This document shows, one piece after another, positions 47,306-57,309 of a stretch of DNA of 64,000 nucleotides. The stretch covers positions 23,109,754-23,173,753 of the forward strand of contig CAIIXF020000011.1 of assembly GCA_903813345.2 (NCBI GenBank), read 5' to 3'. A model generated the notes under the pieces. That model ran no database searches. It had not been told where the DNA came from and was given only the letters and a program-made list of their open reading frames with translations. A program made the translations under genes and the position numbers. Position 1 is the first letter of the stretch, and each line of letters opens with the position of its first letter. Origin of the DNA: Owenia fusiformis. Its lineage: Eukaryota > Annelida > Polychaeta > Sabellida > Oweniidae.

Positions 47306-48301
47306 GTAGCCGAGACAACACAAGTCCCAAGTCTGTATTTTTACTCTCATTTCTTCACTTTTAAGAGTTAAGTCACCAAATTTTGCATGCATATTCCTTG
47401 CAGAAATCCTAACATAGAATTTTATTGGTTTTGATTATAACTTATTTGTTGAAAATAGAGAAACATTTGATTCTGATTGGTCTATAATCAAAATTTGCCA
47501 TTTTCAGCGACAAATGCATTATTTTAACTTTATATAAAAATCACTACTTTTGGTGCAATAATTCCAAATTGACCACATGTTTCCTTTTTCAGCAGAAGTG
47601 TAACTATTTTGGGGTAATTGAGACATATCCGAGAAAAATGGTATGCAGAAACATGATATTTGAAATAAAACGGGGCCAAAAAGGACCCCTGAAGATGCCT
47701 GCATTATTTGAGATTTTTTGCGTGTTTTAATTTCCTGAAAAATGGATGGGGTAGGGGAGTGGCATATCCTTTGGGCTTATTCCAGTAACCATTTTAATCA
47801 AATGAATGATGACATATTTGGTATCATCTTTAAGGTTGTAATGTATGCGTTAATTTGGGGAAATAAAGCACCAAAATGCGGCAAATTAATGGTGTGACTC
47901 CACCACTGTTTTGCCAATTCACTGCTTGCCACAATCAATAAATGCATTTCTCATTGGTGTACTCTTCCAATGCATGATCTGATGACTGGCAAAAAATATC
48001 TAGGATGATAGTTATTGTCAATAAGATTAGAGACACCTTATTGTATCTATCATTTATAACTTCAATTTTTATTAATGACGTCAAAATGTTGCATTTGTTA
48101 CACAAAATGGATAATTCTGATTATGGACCAATACAAATCAAATGTTTCTCTATTTTTAACAAATAAATTATAATCGAAACCAATAAAATTCTATGTTAGG
48201 ATTTCTTCAAGGAATATGCATGCAAAATATGATGACTTAACTCTTAAAAGTGAAGAAATGAGAGTAAAATACAGACTTGGGACTTGTGTTGTCTCGGCTA
48301 C
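47306..48301. mobile_element. ~1 kb TIR element with TA target in the MFS-C 5' flank
   Basis: The ends GTAGCCGAGACAACACAAGT and its complement start inverted repeats of about 200 bp (47306-47510 and 48090-48301). TA flanks both ends (47304-47305 and 48302-48303), and the paralogous MFS-B flank reads AAACATATATTAAAGC with a single TA there: an empty site. There is no transposase frame. The TA target fits Tc1/mariner-type mobilisation (inference). Confidence 0.85.
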
Positions 48302-48398
48302 TATGTTAACATGGATAAAGCACCTTGAGAAATAAAAGCATGCATTGATTGAATGCCTTCACAAGAGAAGCATCATTATTATTCATGTATCAGTGGCC

Positions 48399-48785
48399 AT
48401 GGAAGGAATAAAATACCAAAGTGTAGATAACTCAGTCGAAAGCTCTGCAACTTGGAGACAAACTTCACGAAAAGACGGTTCTATTCGCTTGAATGAAATG
48501 TTGCACACCGATGATACATCGAAAGTATCTAATGACAAGAGTGAGGAGATACTCCTCGAGAGCAAACCCAGAGACAACGAAAACCCTCCTGATAATGGTA
48601 CGTTTGCTATGCTGACGAATGATGACATTGACGAGCATATCAATGATGACATCCTGGCAAATGAAGAAAATGCATCGATTAAAGATGAGACGAAGTTGGA
48701 TGGAACTGTTCATCATATGAGTCAACCTGAGAAGAAAGGGAAATTAGCCATTACATTTCTTCTATATCTAGCAGTTGCTGTGGTG
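48399..48785 (+). CDS. MFS-C coding exon 1
   Basis: 129 codons, about 90 percent identical to MFS-B exon 1, ending LYLAVAVV at GTG before GTAAAT. Similarity to MFS-B continues upstream through CTTCACAAGAGAAGCATCAT to about 48313, just inside the MITE boundary. Confidence 0.86.
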
Positions 48786-51700
48786 GTAAATAGTCGATTG
48801 GTTTCTTTTTTAAAACTTGTTTTCGTCTTATAGCTAGTGACAGAGGCATAACCAGGATCATTAATTAAGTGGGCAAGTTAAATTGACAAGGCATTTGGTA
48901 TAAAGCTTGTCTGTTCTGTTTTTTGAGTTGGGTAGATTTTTATTTGGGTAGATTCACACTACTATACCCCCATACTGTATCCTGTATTCCTTTAAAAGAA
49001 GTACAGGCTACAGGGAAGTTGCAAATGGAGGACGTTTGTTTATTTCCATAGTTCTGAATGTATACTAGATTTTACACATATTCTAAGTGTTCTACTATAC
49101 ATTGTATAGATTCATCGAGCAGTTTGCAACGTATTATTACCAGAAAAGCCCAATGGACAAAGATAGAGAATACTCGCTCCATTTGCAACTTAACCGTACC
49201 CTGTATCATTTTTAAATGTGGTCACGTGGTAGGGTAGTGTGAGATTTTAAGCCCCCATATAAAGTTTAAACCACTTTGGCTTATATTGTAGTCTTACCAA
49301 AGGTCATCAAAGTGTGATATGTGAGACCTTTTTTATTTCAAAAAGTGTTTTTTGGAGGACTTTTTGTTAAAAAATCGTGAATTTATTCGAAAATAACTTT
49401 TAGAGGTCACACTGCGGTAGAGTCATCCTGTAATGAAGAAACAACTTTGTCTGAACCTGTAACCACACGTCAGGCAATTTATATTATTATTGTTAAAAGC
49501 CCTAACGGTAAGGCCCCTGGACATGATTCGTTAACTAATGAGCATTTTAAGAACGGTGGAAGTTTACTAGAAAAGGATATTACTGATTTATTTAATACAA
49601 TGATAAAGTTGAAGTAAATACCACAGAGCCATAAACTCGGCACTATAATCTCCCATTCTGATGCTCATAGCATCTTTCTGTTTCACTTAAAGCATGCTCC
49701 GGGCTGAGAAGAGTTGAGATGTCATGGTTTATCATGATGATAATCTCCCTATTTAAGGGTAAACAGAAGGACAAATTAGTACAAAATAATTACAGAGGGC
49801 TCACTCTTACACCCCAGTCACATTTCCCACGGTCGCCGTGCGGTCTATCATTTCTGCGGCCAGTAGCTTTTCTACGCTCGCCGTAGAACTTCTGCGCTCT
49901 CATACTTTTGCAGTCACATTTCCCACGGCAGCCGCACGGTGAATTTTAAATTTCTGTTGATAAAAAATACTTATTTTCATTTTATTTACATCAGGACAAT
50001 TTATAAATGTTATTCATAGTGCTAGGATGTAATATCAAATGAAAAGTGATCGTGAAACATTGACAAATAATGATTCAATCTTGTTGAGCCAGTTGATTTC
50101 TACGGGGACCTCAGAAATGAACAAATATTCTAACTCCGAGTTATAATTTCTACGGCGACCCTGCGGCCTGTAAAAAATTGGATACGACGTACGGAGGCCG
50201 CAAGGCGAGCGTAGTTTTCCTACACTCGCCGCAGAAATACACTGATTTAATTGATCTGCGGTCGAGGCACGCCCTCCGTACGACAAATGTGACTGTGACT
50301 GCTATTTGCATAGCACACTGTCTACTGACACTTTGGGGAGTAGGCGACCATTTTGAAAAATGGCCACCATTCTTACATGTGTTTTTTTACCTTTTTCACT
50401 ATAACTCAAAAAGTAAAAGGGCGATTTAGTTCATATTTGATACGTGAATACTCATAAGCATACTACATTGTCTTCTGACCTTTTGGCAAGTAGACGGCCA
50501 TTTTGAAAAATGGCTGCCATTGACGTGTGCGAAGGGTGATCATGAATTTCTGAACCGTGGGCTCTATTATCTATTTTTGCAATTTATATCCTTTCCTGGT
50601 GATTTTTCACCCAAAATAGGAACACACCATGGATAATTTACCTTATTTAAATAATACTCAGTGAGTCAGGCGAAAAATTATCAAAAGAAATTTGAAAAAA
50701 ACAACATTTTCCAACCGATAAATTTTGTGGGTAGATTTACTCCGAAAAAAGAGAATCGTTTAACGTAATCAGAAAGATAAAAGTCTTTCTTTAAGCGAAT
50801 ACACAAGAAATTAAAAATGAAATCCTTTATATATTCATCAGATTCGATTTTTAAGACGTACAACAAACCTACATCATAGTTTTTGTTTCAAATCAGTTAA
50901 TAGTGACTCAGTTCATCCTAAGTGTAGGTGACGGTATATTTTGTCCCTAAACATATTTCCCTAGGACTTAGTGCCCGACGGACCTGTATTCCTAGGAAAG
51001 TAAGTCCATCGGACATAATTTAGCGTGGACATGTGAAACTGTCACACCGGTTACAATAGTGAGGTTTTTGATCCGTCTCGTGAACAATGCGTTCGTAAAC
51101 GATTAGATTTTCTTAAACATCGAACTGTGGTGAAACTTATTTTGTGTTAAATGAAACTTATTTTATTAGTTTAAAAAGTTGACTGGACATTTTCTTCGAA
51201 AAATTATATTGACTTGTTTTCAGGGCATGGTGGCAACCGTAATTGGACCGACCTTACTTGACCTAAAAGACCAATTGGGAGTCGGAAATGCTGAGATGTC
51301 ATTGTCATTCGCCTTTTACTCGGGAGGTTACGCACTCGGGGGTCTTATAGCAGGATTCATGGCGAGCAAATACGACGTTGACCCGATTTTGCAACTTGCA
51401 TTGTTTTTGGGCATGGGTGCAGGATTCACAATAGCAATACCTTGGCTTGGCAATATCTGGGCCGTGCTGGTGTTTTTCAGCTTAAATGGTACATCATTTG
51501 GAGTAATTGAAACAGGTTAGCTACCATACATTTATCCTTGGAATGTACTCTTATGATGGAAACAGGTTAGCTGATGTGCTGGTACTAATACGAGACCAAA
51601 TGGTATTTTTCCTTTGTATTGCGCTCTTATGAAACGGGGTATCAAATGTACTGTGTTTAATACACATGGTATCTGCCTTTGATATTGCGCTATTATGATT

Positions 51701-53263
51701 GAAACGGGGTATCAAATGTATTTGTGTTTAATACACATGGTATTTGTCTTTGGTATTTGCTCTAATGATTAAAACAAGGTAACTAATGCACTGTATTTAA
51801 TTCACGTCATGATATTTGACCGTAATTTGGTATTGCGTTCTGATCCTTGAGATGCACTTTGTTTAATTCAAATTATAATTGTCTTTAGCATTTCGCTCTT
51901 AGGATTGAATCAAGGTAGCTAATGCACGTTGTTTAATACAAATCGTATCTGTTACCCCCCCCCCATATCACACAAAACTAGATCTCAACCGTTCTTTCCA
52001 GTCCTACGAAAAAATCGTAAAACGGGTAAGTTTGGTGTGCTAGTAGGGTTAACGTGCTTTGATAGCTGAAACAGGTTGCCAACTTGTAATTACAGATATG
52101 TAGACAATGTGTTTTGTTTTTCAGTAAGCAGTGCTCTATTGATAAAAATTTGGAGTCCCAATTCTGGGCCATATATCCAAGTTTTTAGCTTATCGTACAG
52201 TGTTGGAAACACGTTGACGTCCTTGGTAGCCAGACCATTTGTATCGGAGATAGGCCTATCAAAGTTTAACATAAAAAATAACCATTCAGATATGACTAAT
52301 ATCTCACTGACTGTATCGGAACGTTTCGGGAAGAGAAGTCATACATATGGACAACAAACGCCGAAAGAGTATGGATTCGAGAATGAAGGAAATATGACAG
52401 ATCTTAGTTTATCAGGAACTGGGCTATCCAATTTGAAGGAATCAGACATCGGATTTGTATATCTCATAATTGGATTACTGAGTGCCGCAGTCGGACTTTG
52501 TTTTTTGATATTATACATACTTACAAAAACGACATGTACATTCAATAGTTGTTTTAATAACAGCACTAGCGCTACCAAAACCACAAATTATAAAGAAATT
52601 GACGATCCAAGTAATACTATAAATGATATAACTTATGCCCCTTTTGCTAAATGTTACAAATTCCAACTCTTGGCCACGTTATTGTTAATGTATTTCTTGT
52701 TTGCAATACTTCTTATGACGGGAGGTGGACTTGTTATGACATTTGCCGTCGAGGGGTTAAAATGGCCGAAATCCCAAGGAACTGCTATCATTGCAGCATA
52801 CTGGGGTGCTCAAATATTTTCCAAGTTACCTTCCATTGTAATTTTGGCATCTAAAATACTGAGTGTCAATCAGGTGATTGTGATTGATCTTACACTTTTA
52901 GCATGTTCTTACGCTGTGATGGTTATTTTTGTTCAAAAACATTACATTGTCATATGGGTAACTTTGTTGACGGCAGGTTTAGGCCTTGGAAATTTATATG
53001 GGTTGGGTTTACATTGGTACCAAACATATGTAATGCCAGTGACTGGAGTAGTAACGGGAATCGTAGTAGTTGGTTTCAATCTTGGTTTTACAACGATGCC
53101 ATTCTTTGCAGGTTTCCTAATGGAAGTCCATTTTATGTGGTTTGCATATGTACAATTAATAGCATACATTTTGTTATTGCTTGTTGTTGTTTTAACTTAT
53201 TTTCTTGTGAGACATAACAAACGAAAATTGAAACAAGAATGTAACAATAATTTCAAAGCATAA
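48399..53263 (+). CDS. MFS-C: MFSD4 / NaGLT1-like major facilitator, three coding exons
   Basis: Predicted 605 residues from exons 48399-48785, 51224-51515 and 52125-53263, with the same intron positions and phases as MFS-B. The start ATG at 48399 has the same GGCCATGGA context. Acidic tail, GMVATVIGPTLLDLKDQLG at the end of helix 1, helices 2-4, then helices 5-12 with MTGGGLVMTFAVEGLKWPKS and YWGAQIFSKLPS. Sequons NHS, NIS and NMT lie in the helix 5-6 loop, and a six-residue-longer stretch near the helix 6-7 loop (TTCTFNSCFNNSTSATKTTN) distinguishes it from MFS-B. All three exons are open and splice sites are intact, so it is probably functional. Membrane localisation and sugar-type substrate are inferred from the family. 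Confidence 0.88.
49410..49815 (+). mobile_element. LINE reverse-transcriptase fragment in MFS-C intron 1
   Basis: About 49483-49618 reads SPNGKAPGHDSLTNEHFKNG, the N-terminal reverse-transcriptase motif of non-LTR elements (usual form K-A-P-G-x-D). It is closed by a stop at 49617-49619 and followed in frame by IPQSHKLGTIIS. 49750-49805 continues with LFKGKQKDKL and NNYRGLTLTPQ, the usual next block. Between them an 85-bp insert (49655-49739) is bounded by the direct repeat ATAATCTCCC (49645-49654 and 49740-49749). The clade is not assignable from this piece. Boundaries are approximate. Confidence 0.75.
49816..50294. mobile_element. ~480-bp TIR element in MFS-C intron 1
   Basis: AGTCACATTTCCCACGGTCG at the left and AAATGTGACT at the right in inverted orientation. 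The left motif recurs internally at about 49912 (CAGTCACATTTCCCACGGCA). GC-rich segments with CTACGCTCGCCGTAGAA are also inverted within it. It abuts the LINE fragment. The TSD is not clear. Confidence 0.65.
50330..50550 (+). repeat. Diverged pair of ~130-bp units with CCATTTTGAAAAATGG
   Basis: The phrase GGCGACCATTTTGAAAAATGG (about 50343) recurs as GACGGCCATTTTGAAAAATG (about 50495), each followed by GCC(A/G)CCATT. It is a short tandem duplication in intron 1 of MFS-C with no further units. Confidence 0.5.
51224..51515 (+). CDS. MFS-C coding exon 2
   Basis: 97 codons plus one base. The acceptor is TTGTTTTCAG and the donor is ACAG|GTTAGC. The sequence across the donor, GAAACAGGTTAGCT (51509-51522), is repeated exactly at 51559-51572 inside the intron. 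Confidence 0.87.
51516..51960 (+). repeat. Short diverged form of the 70-bp minisatellite in MFS-C intron 2
   Basis: About six degenerate units with TATTGCGCTCTTATGA, GAAACGGGGTATCAAATGTA and TTTAATACACATGGTATYTG, matching the unit that expanded in MFS-B. A C-run at 51953-51963 follows. Confidence 0.8.
52125..53263 (+). CDS. MFS-C coding exon 3
   Basis: Begins after TTTTTCAG with TA completing a Val codon, then SSALLIKIW. It encodes helices 5-12 and ends QECNNNFKA. Its second half is the source of the broken copy at 54691-55351. Confidence 0.87.
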
Positions 53264-53472
53264 CAAAGGACGATCAGATCCATGATTGGAAAATATATAA
53301 AAGGACATAAGATGATCCACGACTCTGCCTTGGAAAATACAGATGTAACTTTAAGTGGGAAGCTCCCCAATCTTTACATGTATTTGTTTTTCGTTTCTGT
53401 ATACTTGAGCGAGAAAAAATTCCTCTAAACCCATGTTGGCAATGCTTGTTGGATACTGAGGTTTACATAAAA

Positions 53473-53548
53473 GATCGACTGCCGACCACCGACCAGGCCC
53501 TTTCCCAAGTTGGGTACACGTGGTCGGTGGTCAGCTGTCAGTCTTTTG
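53473..53548. repeat. Hairpin downstream of MFS-C
   Basis: AAAGATCGACTGCCGACCAC and CGACCA pair with TGGTCGGTGGTCAGCTGTCA and GTCTTTT, giving a stem of about 26 bp. It may lie in the MFS-C 3' UTR, since AATAAA follows at 53575-53580. A small MITE is equally possible. Confidence 0.6.
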
Positions 53549-53574
53549 CGTAAGATGCAAAATTAGAAGAGGAA

Positions 53575-53580
53575 AATAAA
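53575..53580 (+). promoter_or_regulatory. Possible poly(A) signal of MFS-C
   Basis: First clear AATAAA after the MFS-C stop, about 310 bp downstream. The alternative is a non-canonical signal nearer the stop codon. Confidence 0.35.
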
Positions 53581-53720
53581 ACTAAAAACTAGGAATCCAA
53601 TGACTTATGTATCTTTGCAAGGTCGTGATAAAAATGTGTTTAACCATTCTAAATCACAGTGAAAAACAAACATGAAAAACGTAACATCGTCGTGGTCTGT
53701 AATGTCAAACTTTTAAGTAT

Positions 53721-54450
53721 GTCTCAGTTGTTATAAGACCAATTTAAAATCTCGTCGTCATTTTTTTAAAGATCAATACGTAATATTTGATTTCTCAGCT
53801 GTTAAACGTCAATCTGGTAAAAACTACATTCAATATGATAAAATAACTCTACAATGTTGTGATTGAATGGCTTGTCACTCTTGATCCAGACAAGAGAACG
53901 CAAATAGCATTTGCATCATTTTTATCAGAAATACGTAATTTCATTAGCATACCTTAAATTTCAGTAAAGATTTAGTATATATCCTTGTAAAAATCATAAA
54001 TTTGCAGGCCATGAAATGTTTGCTTGCCTTTCGTCTTAACCATTTAAACTAAAATCGAAAAGAACAAAATGGGTAAAAAACGTTTCCCACGATTGGCGTG
54101 TATTCAAAACTACTTCGAATTACATGAATAAATTAAATGAATATTCGAAAAATCTTGGTGAGTTTTCATGTTCGAATCGTAATAGCCTTCAGTGCAGGTG
54201 TAATATCGACGAATACACCCCCAGGGCTAGGCACAAAAGCTTTCGAACCTACAGAAGCTACGGTAAACGTTTGTGCCTAGTCCAGAAGGATGTATTCGTC
54301 GATATAACACCTGCTCTTGGGTCTATATTTCTTATTAAAGAAAACTCAATCGTGTGAAGGTTGAGGTCAGTGTAGCAGTATTGTCGTATAGATCGCCATG
54401 CATTTGTAAAAGGGAAATTTTTATTTTGATGATCAATTTTACCTTCTATT
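53721..54450 (+). repeat. Downstream duplicated block, copy 1 (copy 2 at 55352-57310)
   Basis: Matches 55352-55966 and, after the inserted element, 57197-57310, with only scattered differences. It includes the 121-bp hairpin 54194-54314 (GCAGGTGTAATATCGACGAA against TTCGTCGATATAACACCTGC), present in copy 2 at 55825-55946. The end of the block resembles the interior of the TTAA element at 13980. Confidence 0.85.
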
Positions 54451-54690
54451 GGTGAAGTTTCATATATATATATTTCTTTATTGCGACCAATTCTGATCAT
54501 ATACATATAGTTTAACATAAAACGTTATAAAAGGTTATAAAGGAACAACATACAAAAATATAACAAAATATAGTTGTTTAGTGCAGGACGTTTAGAGCAT
54601 TGAGAAATCTAGTTCTCAGTTGGTACATATATACACCGTCCTGGCTAGTATAATACAATCATCATATTCATTTGGGGCAAAAATATTTTC

Positions 54691-55351
54691 CAAATTCCAA
54701 CTCTTGGCCACGTTATTGTTAATGTATTTCTTGTTTGCAATAATTCTTATGACGGGAGGTGGACTTGTTATGACGTTTGCCGTCGAGGGGTTAAACTGGC
54801 CGAAATCACACGGAACTGCTATCATTGCAGCATACTGGGGTGCTCAAATATTTTCCAAGTTACCTTCCATTGTAATTTTGGCATCTAAAATACTGAGTGT
54901 CAATCAGGTGATTGTGATAGATCTTACACTTTTAGCATGTTCTTATTGTGTGATGGTTTTTTTGTTCAAAAACATTACATTGTCATATGGGTGACTTTGT
55001 TGACGGCAGGTTTAGGCCTTGGAAATTTATATGGGTTGGGTTTACATTGGTACCAAACATACGTGATGCCAGTGACTGGGGTGGTAACGGGAATCGTAGT
55101 AGTTGGTTTCAATCTTGGTTTTACAACGATGCCATTCTTTGCAGGTTTCCTAAGGTTTACATTGGTACCAAACATACGTGATGCCAGTGACTGGGGTGGT
55201 AACGGGAATCGTAGTAGTTGGTTTCAATCTTGGTTTTACAACGATGCCATTCTTTGCAGGTTTCCTAATGGAAGTCCATTTTATGTGGTTTGCATATGTT
55301 CAATTAATAGCATACATTTTGTTATTGCTTGTTGTTGTTTTAACTTATTTT
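54691..55351 (+). pseudogene. Broken MFS-C exon 3 copy with an internal 115-bp duplication
   Basis: Similarity to MFS-C begins at 52657 (CAAATTCCAACTC) and ends at about 53203, where the copy jumps to sequence from 53721. It lacks exons 1 and 2, the start of exon 3 and the stop region. One base is missing in the segment VMVIFVQKHY, shifting the frame. The stretch 55039-55153 is repeated immediately at 55154-55268, so the helix 10-11 region appears twice. It is clearly non-functional as a transporter and very similar to MFS-C, so young. Confidence 0.9.
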
Positions 55352-55966
55352 GTCTCGGTTGTTATAAGACCAATCTAAAATCACGTCGTCATTTTTTTAA
55401 AGATTAATACGTAATATTTGATTTCTCAGCTGTTAAACGTCAATCTGGTAAAAACTACATTCAATATGATAAAATAACTCTCCAATGTTGTGATTGAATG
55501 GCTAGTCACTCTTGATCCAGAACAGAGAACGCACATAGCATTTGCATCATTTTTATCAGAAATACGTAATTTCATTAGCATACCTTAAATTTCAGTAAAA
55601 AATTAGTATATATCCTTGTAAAAATGATAAGTTTGCAGGCCAGGAAATGTTTGCTTGCCTTTCGTTTTAACCATTTTAACTAAAATCGAAAAGAACAAAA
55701 TGGGTAAAAAACGTTTCCCACGATTGGCGTGTATTCAAAACTACTTCGAATTACATGAATAAATTAAATGAATATTCGAAAAATCTTGGTGAGTTTTCAT
55801 GTTCGAATCGTAATAGCCTTCAGTGCAGGTGTAATATCGACGAATACACACCCCAGGGCTAGGCACAAAAGCTTTCGAACCTACAGAAGCAACAGTAAAT
55901 GTGTGTGCTTAGTCCAGAGGGATGTATTCGTCGATATAACACCTGCTCTTGGGTCTATATTTCTTA

Positions 55967-57196
55967 AGCTACGTTCACACCAACGGCGAATAGCACGCTT
56001 TAAATCGGCGAGCAAAGCGCTTTGATGGCGCTTTAAAGCGGCTTGTAAAGCGGCACCAAAGCGTAACAAAGCTTGATTAAAGCGTCGGGGTCGTAATAGG
56101 TCGTAGAAAAGCTCGGAGTAAAGCGGGATATTCGGCAAGAGCGCCAAAATTTTTTTAACTGTTTAAAAATTTTGGGCGCTCTGTTACGAATTGACTAAAG
56201 CGCCGAGAGCGTATCAAAGCTTAACAAACCGTAACAAAGCTCAGAAAAGCTTGATCCAAAGTGTAAGAAAGCTTAACATAGCTCTGATAGGTTCCTCACG
56301 CTTTGATTCCGCTTTGACCAGGCTTTGTTACACTTGAAATCACGTTTTGATAAGCCTTGATAAGCATTATTACGCTTTGATGCGATAATGACGCTTTAAA
56401 TCAGGCTCTGATACGATTGCCAAGCTCTGTTGTGCATTGTTACGTTCTGTTAAGCTCTGTCACGCATTGGAAAATGTCGAGATCGCCGATTTCATGCCGC
56501 TTTTGATCCAATGACTATATAAAGATGCAGTAGATCCATAAAACCATTGCATCTTTGACTCGAGAACACGATGGCAGAACAACAAGATCCAGAAATTCCA
56601 GATGGACCAGAGCATGACCTATCTGAAGAAGACATGATGTTTGTCGCACGGCGTGATATAGCGTGTGGAAACTTGTCAAGCGTAACAAAGCCTAGCAAAG
56701 CGTTTCAATCCTTGTGATAAAAGCGTCTCAATTCGTTGGAAAGCTTGAGAGTCCTTCATGAAAGTGTAACAAAGAGTGTCAGATATTGATGAAAGCGTCT
56801 GACCTCGTGTCAGATCTTCATGCCAGATCGTAGCAAATCTTGAGACATCTTAACGAAGCGTGTCAAGTGGTAACAGACAGTGAAGAGACTGGGGTCCCCG
56901 CTTTGAACCAAGCTCTGTAAAGCTTTCCTACGCTTTGGGTCAAGCTTTGCTGAGCTTTGTTACGGTTTGTTAAGCTTTGATACGCTCTCGGCGCTTTTAT
57001 CAATTCGTAACAGAGCGGCCAAAATTTTTAAACGGTTTAAATTTTTTTGGCGCTCTTGCCGATTATCCCGCTTTACTCCGAGCCTTTCTACGACCCATTA
57101 CGACCCTGACGCTTTAATCAAGCTTTGTTGCGCTCTGGTGCCGCTTTACAAGCCGCTTTAAAGCGCCATCAAAGCGCCATTGGTGTGAACGTAGCT
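55967..57196. mobile_element. Harbinger-like TIR element, TTA target
   Basis: The ends AGCTACGTTCACACCAACGG and, reverse-complemented on the right, AGCTACGTTCACACCAATGG begin inverted repeats of roughly 250-300 bp full of AAAGCGTAACAAAGCTT-type words. TTA flanks both sides (55964-55966 and 57197-57199). The unoccupied copy 1 reads TTTCTTATTAAAG at this point, i.e. TTA twice. A 3-bp TTA target fits PIF/Harbinger, which is inference. The interior has a unique core at about 56480-56672 with a TATA box and a short frame. Confidence 0.8.
56516..56717 (+). other. TATA box and 48-codon acidic frame inside the Harbinger-like element
   Basis: TATATAAAG at 56516-56524 is followed 47 bp later by ATG at 56571 in the context CACGATGG. 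The frame begins MAEQQDPEIPDGPEHDLSEE, then DMMFVARRDIACG, and runs out into the repeat after about 33 codons, stopping at 56715-56717. The sequence looks like the promoter and first codons of a gene, either the element's own lost protein or a captured host gene start. The family is not recognised. Confidence 0.4.
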
Positions 57197-57309
57197 TTAA
57201 AGAAAACTCAATTGTGTGAAGGTTGAGGTCAGTGTAGCAGTATTGTCGTATAGATCGCCATGCATTTGTAAAAGGGAAATTTTTATTTTGATGATCAATT
57301 TTACCTTTT

